NCBI GenBank assembly: GCA_002366635.1
Contig: DFBN01000090.1
Location: 1-6,408 of the forward strand
Direction of reading: 5' to 3'
Source of the DNA: Caldifarciminota bacterium UBA3079
GTDB taxonomy: Bacteria; Hydrothermota; Tepidihabitantia; Tepidihabitantales; Tepidihabitantaceae
DNA: 6,408 nucleotides
The notes under the pieces are model-generated. The model had not been told where the DNA came from. It saw nothing but the letters and a program-made list of their open reading frames with translations, and searched no databases. Numbering within the stretch: the stretch's first letter is position 1; each line of letters opens with the position of its first letter. The translations under genes and the position numbers were made by a program. Of this stretch, positions 4,224 to 6,408 are shown piece by piece.

Positions 4224-6408
4224 TTAAGAACTGGCATGATATCCTATCTCATCGAGCAGTTTCTGGAGCTGGGTTTCGTTTTCGATAGTAACTTTGCGTG
4301 ATTTGGAACCGACATAAGGGCCGACGATGCCCATCTGTTCCATTTGGTCGATTATTCTTCCGGCTCGGGCCCAGCCGACATCAAGCCGGCGCTGAAGCAT
4401 GGATACAGATGCCTCATGGTGGCGGATGACGAGCCTGGCCGCCTGGACGAACTTCTCATCGAGCTGCTGTGTTTTTTGTTCCTGCTGACGGATATGCTTT
4501 TCTACTGCACCGCTTTTCACTTCAGGGAGCGGCTCGTAATAGTCCTGGTTGATGAGTTCATCGGCAACATCCTGGGGCAGGATTGAATAAAGGTCCTGGC
4601 GTTTTTTTCTGATTCCGGATTTTTCCGGGTCATAAAGAATATCAACAACATCTTTCTGGACGATTGCTTTTGCCTTTTCAGTCGGGTTTTGGACTTTGCC
4701 GGTGAGGAGTTCTGTGAGATAGGCAATGGTCCAGAGGTCAACTACCCTTTTTGTAGCAGAAGCAGAAACAAATGAGCCATGGAGCCTTATGGGCTCACCT
4801 TTGCCAGGTGGTAGGAAAAGCATGTCTCCTCTTCCGAGCAGGGATTCTGCACCATTCATATCCAAAATAGTCCGCGAGTCGGTCTTTGACGCAACTTGGA
4901 ATGCAATTCTACATGGGAAATTCGCTTTAATCAAGCCGGTAATTACATCTACTGAAGGCCGCTGGGTTGCAAGAATCAGGTGAATTCCTACCGCGCGTGA
5001 CATCTGTGCCAGACGGGTAATGCGCTCTTCGATTTCATTCGGTGCGCGCAACATCAGGTCAGCCAGTTCGTCGATTATGACGACAATATAAGGCTTTTTC
5101 CCAAAGCCTTCGGCCTGGGCACGGGCATTGTAACCGGCTATGTCCCTGACGCCCAGGTTTGCGAATTCGCCGTAGCGCACCTCCATGATTCTGATTACCC
5201 GGGTGAGTTCCCCGACAGCGTTTTTCGGGTCAATCGTTGTGCGGTTCAAGAGGTGCGGGACAGAATTGTATACAGGAAGTTCCAGTTGCTTCGGGTCGAT
5301 TGTGAGCAGGCGGACTTCATGGTAGGATGCACGGTAGATAACAGAGCAGATTATGGAATTGATGCATACCGATTTTCCAGAGCCGGTCGTGCCGGCAATC
5401 AGAATATGGGGCATTGTGCGTAAATCAGCGCAATAAGGTTCACCAGTAATTGTTGTCCCGAGTGCGAAACCGAGCGGCAGTTTTTCCGCCTTGAATGCCT
5501 GGGAAGTCAGGATGTCACGCAAATAGACGATGCGGCGTTCTTTGTTCGGTATCTCGATGCCGACTGCGTTCTTGCCCGGTATCGGCGCAAGGATGCGGAT
5601 GCGCTCGGCCGAAAGTGCAAGGGACAAATCATCGGCCAGGTTTTCGATGCGGTTGATTTTTATACCCGGTGCCGGTTCAAATTCAAATCTGGTGACCATC
5701 GGTCCGGAAACGATACCCGATACCTTGCCGTTGATTCCGAATTGCAGGAGTTTGTCCAGGAGTTGTTTCGCTTCTCTTGCTGATTCGGCCGGGTCTTTGA
5801 ATACCTGGTCTTCCGGGCCCGGTTTGTCAAGCTGCTGGAGGAACGATTCCTGAAATTGGTTGAGGTCAAATTCGGGCAGGACCCGGGCCGGTTTTGGTTC
5901 CTTAACAGCGGGTTCAGTCGGTGCGGGTCTGGATGCGGGTTTCGGGGTCGTGACTGGTTTGTGTGCAGGCTTGCGCAAGCTGATTACCAGTTTCTTTAGC
6001 AGGCTTACCGATGCACCTCTTGGCACGGGAATGGTGATGAATACTGCAAGCACAACCGCAAGCCCGGCTATCAGGAGTATGGGCGTGCCAACAGGCCCAA
6101 GCAGGTTCTTGAGGAAGACGGTGATTGTGATGCCCAGGCTGCCGGCCAAAGGGAACTGGATTTTTGTGCCCGGGACATACCATAAAGAACCAGGTGCAAA
6201 ATAGGCAAGAAAAAGTTCCAGGAAAAGGCCGAGCAGCACGATGAATAGAGAATAGGACAGATATTTTTTTGCCGGCCGGCCCAGCCAGAGACCAAATCCC
6301 CAGAGGATTGCGATTGCAGGCAGGGCATATGTACCGAATCCGAATATAGGGGAGAAAAATTTTCCTAGAAATGCGCCGAGCCACCCGCCGAAGTTTTCCC
6401 GGACAAAT
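4224..6408 (-). CDS. ftsK: FtsK/SpoIIIE-family DNA translocase (5' end beyond window)
   Basis: This is the membrane-anchored hexameric DNA pump that moves chromosome termini through the closing septum and, in many bacteria, activates XerCD at dif. The frame is open from the right edge, giving 727 visible residues. GTG at 6239 is an internal valine, not the start: the 56 codons before it read ENFGGWLGAFLG, then a hydrophobic helix (YALPAIAILWGFGLWL), as in the FtsK membrane domain. Further membrane segments follow at about 6263-6198, 6149-6087 and 6086-6030. A Pro/Lys-rich linker of roughly 50 residues is next. The motor has Walker A GTTGSGKS (5370-5393), Walker B VVIIDELADL (about 5055-5084), ATQRPSVDVITGLIKANFP, and LLGRGDMLFLPPGKG. 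The C-terminal winged-helix gamma domain (about 4472-4275) includes VSMLQRRLDVGWARAGRIIDQ. The linker is short compared with E. coli FtsK, so the protein is of the compact SpoIIIE/FtsK size. The missing part is probably the first transmembrane helix. It is followed after 9 bases by the GNAT-like gene. Confidence 0.96.
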   Translation of the reverse strand, partial: FVRENFGGWLGAFLGKFFSPIFGFGTYALPAIAILWGFGLWLGRPAKKYLSYSLFIVLLGLFLELFLAYFAPGSLWYVPGTKIQFPLAGSLGITITVFLKNLLGPVGTPILLIAGLAVVLAVFITIPVPRGASVSLLKKLVISLRKPAHKPVTTPKPASRPAPTEPAVKEPKPARVLPEFDLNQFQESFLQQLDKPGPEDQVFKDPAESAREAKQLLDKLLQFGINGKVSGIVSGPMVTRFEFEPAPGIKINRIENLADDLSLALSAERIRILAPIPGKNAVGIEIPNKERRIVYLRDILTSQAFKAEKLPLGFALGTTITGEPYCADLRTMPHILIAGTTGSGKSVCINSIICSVIYRASYHEVRLLTIDPKQLELPVYNSVPHLLNRTTIDPKNAVGELTRVIRIMEVRYGEFANLGVRDIAGYNARAQAEGFGKKPYIVVIIDELADLMLRAPNEIEERITRLAQMSRAVGIHLILATQRPSVDVITGLIKANFPCRIAFQVASKTDSRTILDMNGAESLLGRGDMLFLPPGKGEPIRLHGSFVSASATKRVVDLWTIAYLTELLTGKVQNPTEKAKAIVQKDVVDILYDPEKSGIRKKRQDLYSILPQDVADELINQDYYEPLPEVKSGAVEKHIRQQEQKTQQLDEKFVQAARLVIRHHEASVSMLQRRLDVGWARAGRIIDQMEQMGIVGPYVGSKSRKVTIENETQLQKLLDEIGYHASS

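Noticed and set aside
3666..4301. Plus-strand frame of 211 codons opposite the GNAT-like gene
   Set aside because: It is antisense to a frame with a coherent GNAT-type core and tight coupling to ftsK, spans the ftsK end, and shows no recognisable motif.

Overview
The window is a compact stretch of bacterial chromosome with short gaps between genes. Four genes are almost complete or complete, and a partial gene lies at each edge. The best clue to the organism is at the left: two consecutive secreted proteins carry C-terminal sorting-type domains ending in a 'L-x-PGVYF(I/V)R ... KVVIQ(R/K)' motif. Such tails are common in candidate phyla such as WOR-3 (Stahlbacteria) and in other Fibrobacteres-Chlorobi-Bacteroidetes-related lineages. 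My best guess is an uncultured WOR-3-like bacterium assembled from a metagenome. This is inference, since no rRNA or other marker is present.

Layout. (1) Positions 1-82 hold the last 26 codons of an upstream secreted protein. (2) Positions 92-1324 encode a 410-residue exported protein: signal peptide, Ig/CARDB-like domain, CBM9/DOMON-like beta-sandwich and sorting-type tail. (3) Positions 1372-2538 encode a GlmU-like sugar nucleotidyltransferase fused to a left-handed beta-helix. (4) Positions 2547-3548 encode a ROK-family sugar kinase with a complete zinc motif, followed by an intrinsic terminator that overlaps its stop codon. (5) On the minus strand, 3552-4214 encodes an uncharacterised protein with a GNAT-like core. 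(6) On the minus strand, 4224-6408 encodes an FtsK/SpoIIIE DNA translocase. Its reading frame stays open to the right edge, so its 5' end is missing.

The plus-strand genes converge on the minus-strand pair with only 3 bases between the two stop codons. The GlmU-like protein and the ROK kinase form a two-gene unit that plausibly supplies phosphorylated and nucleotide-activated sugars for the cell envelope. Both appear to start at TTG. The FtsK and GNAT-like genes form a second unit (9-base gap) in which FtsK moves DNA at division and the role of the small protein is unknown.

I found no strong evidence of an undescribed system, mobile element, CRISPR array or RNA gene. The most notable signals are a nearly identical 36-base segment shared by the ends of the two secreted-protein genes and a sharp drop in GC content immediately after the second copy. 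Together they point to recombination between tail-encoding segments or to an assembly join. No stretch longer than about 50 bases lacks a gene.
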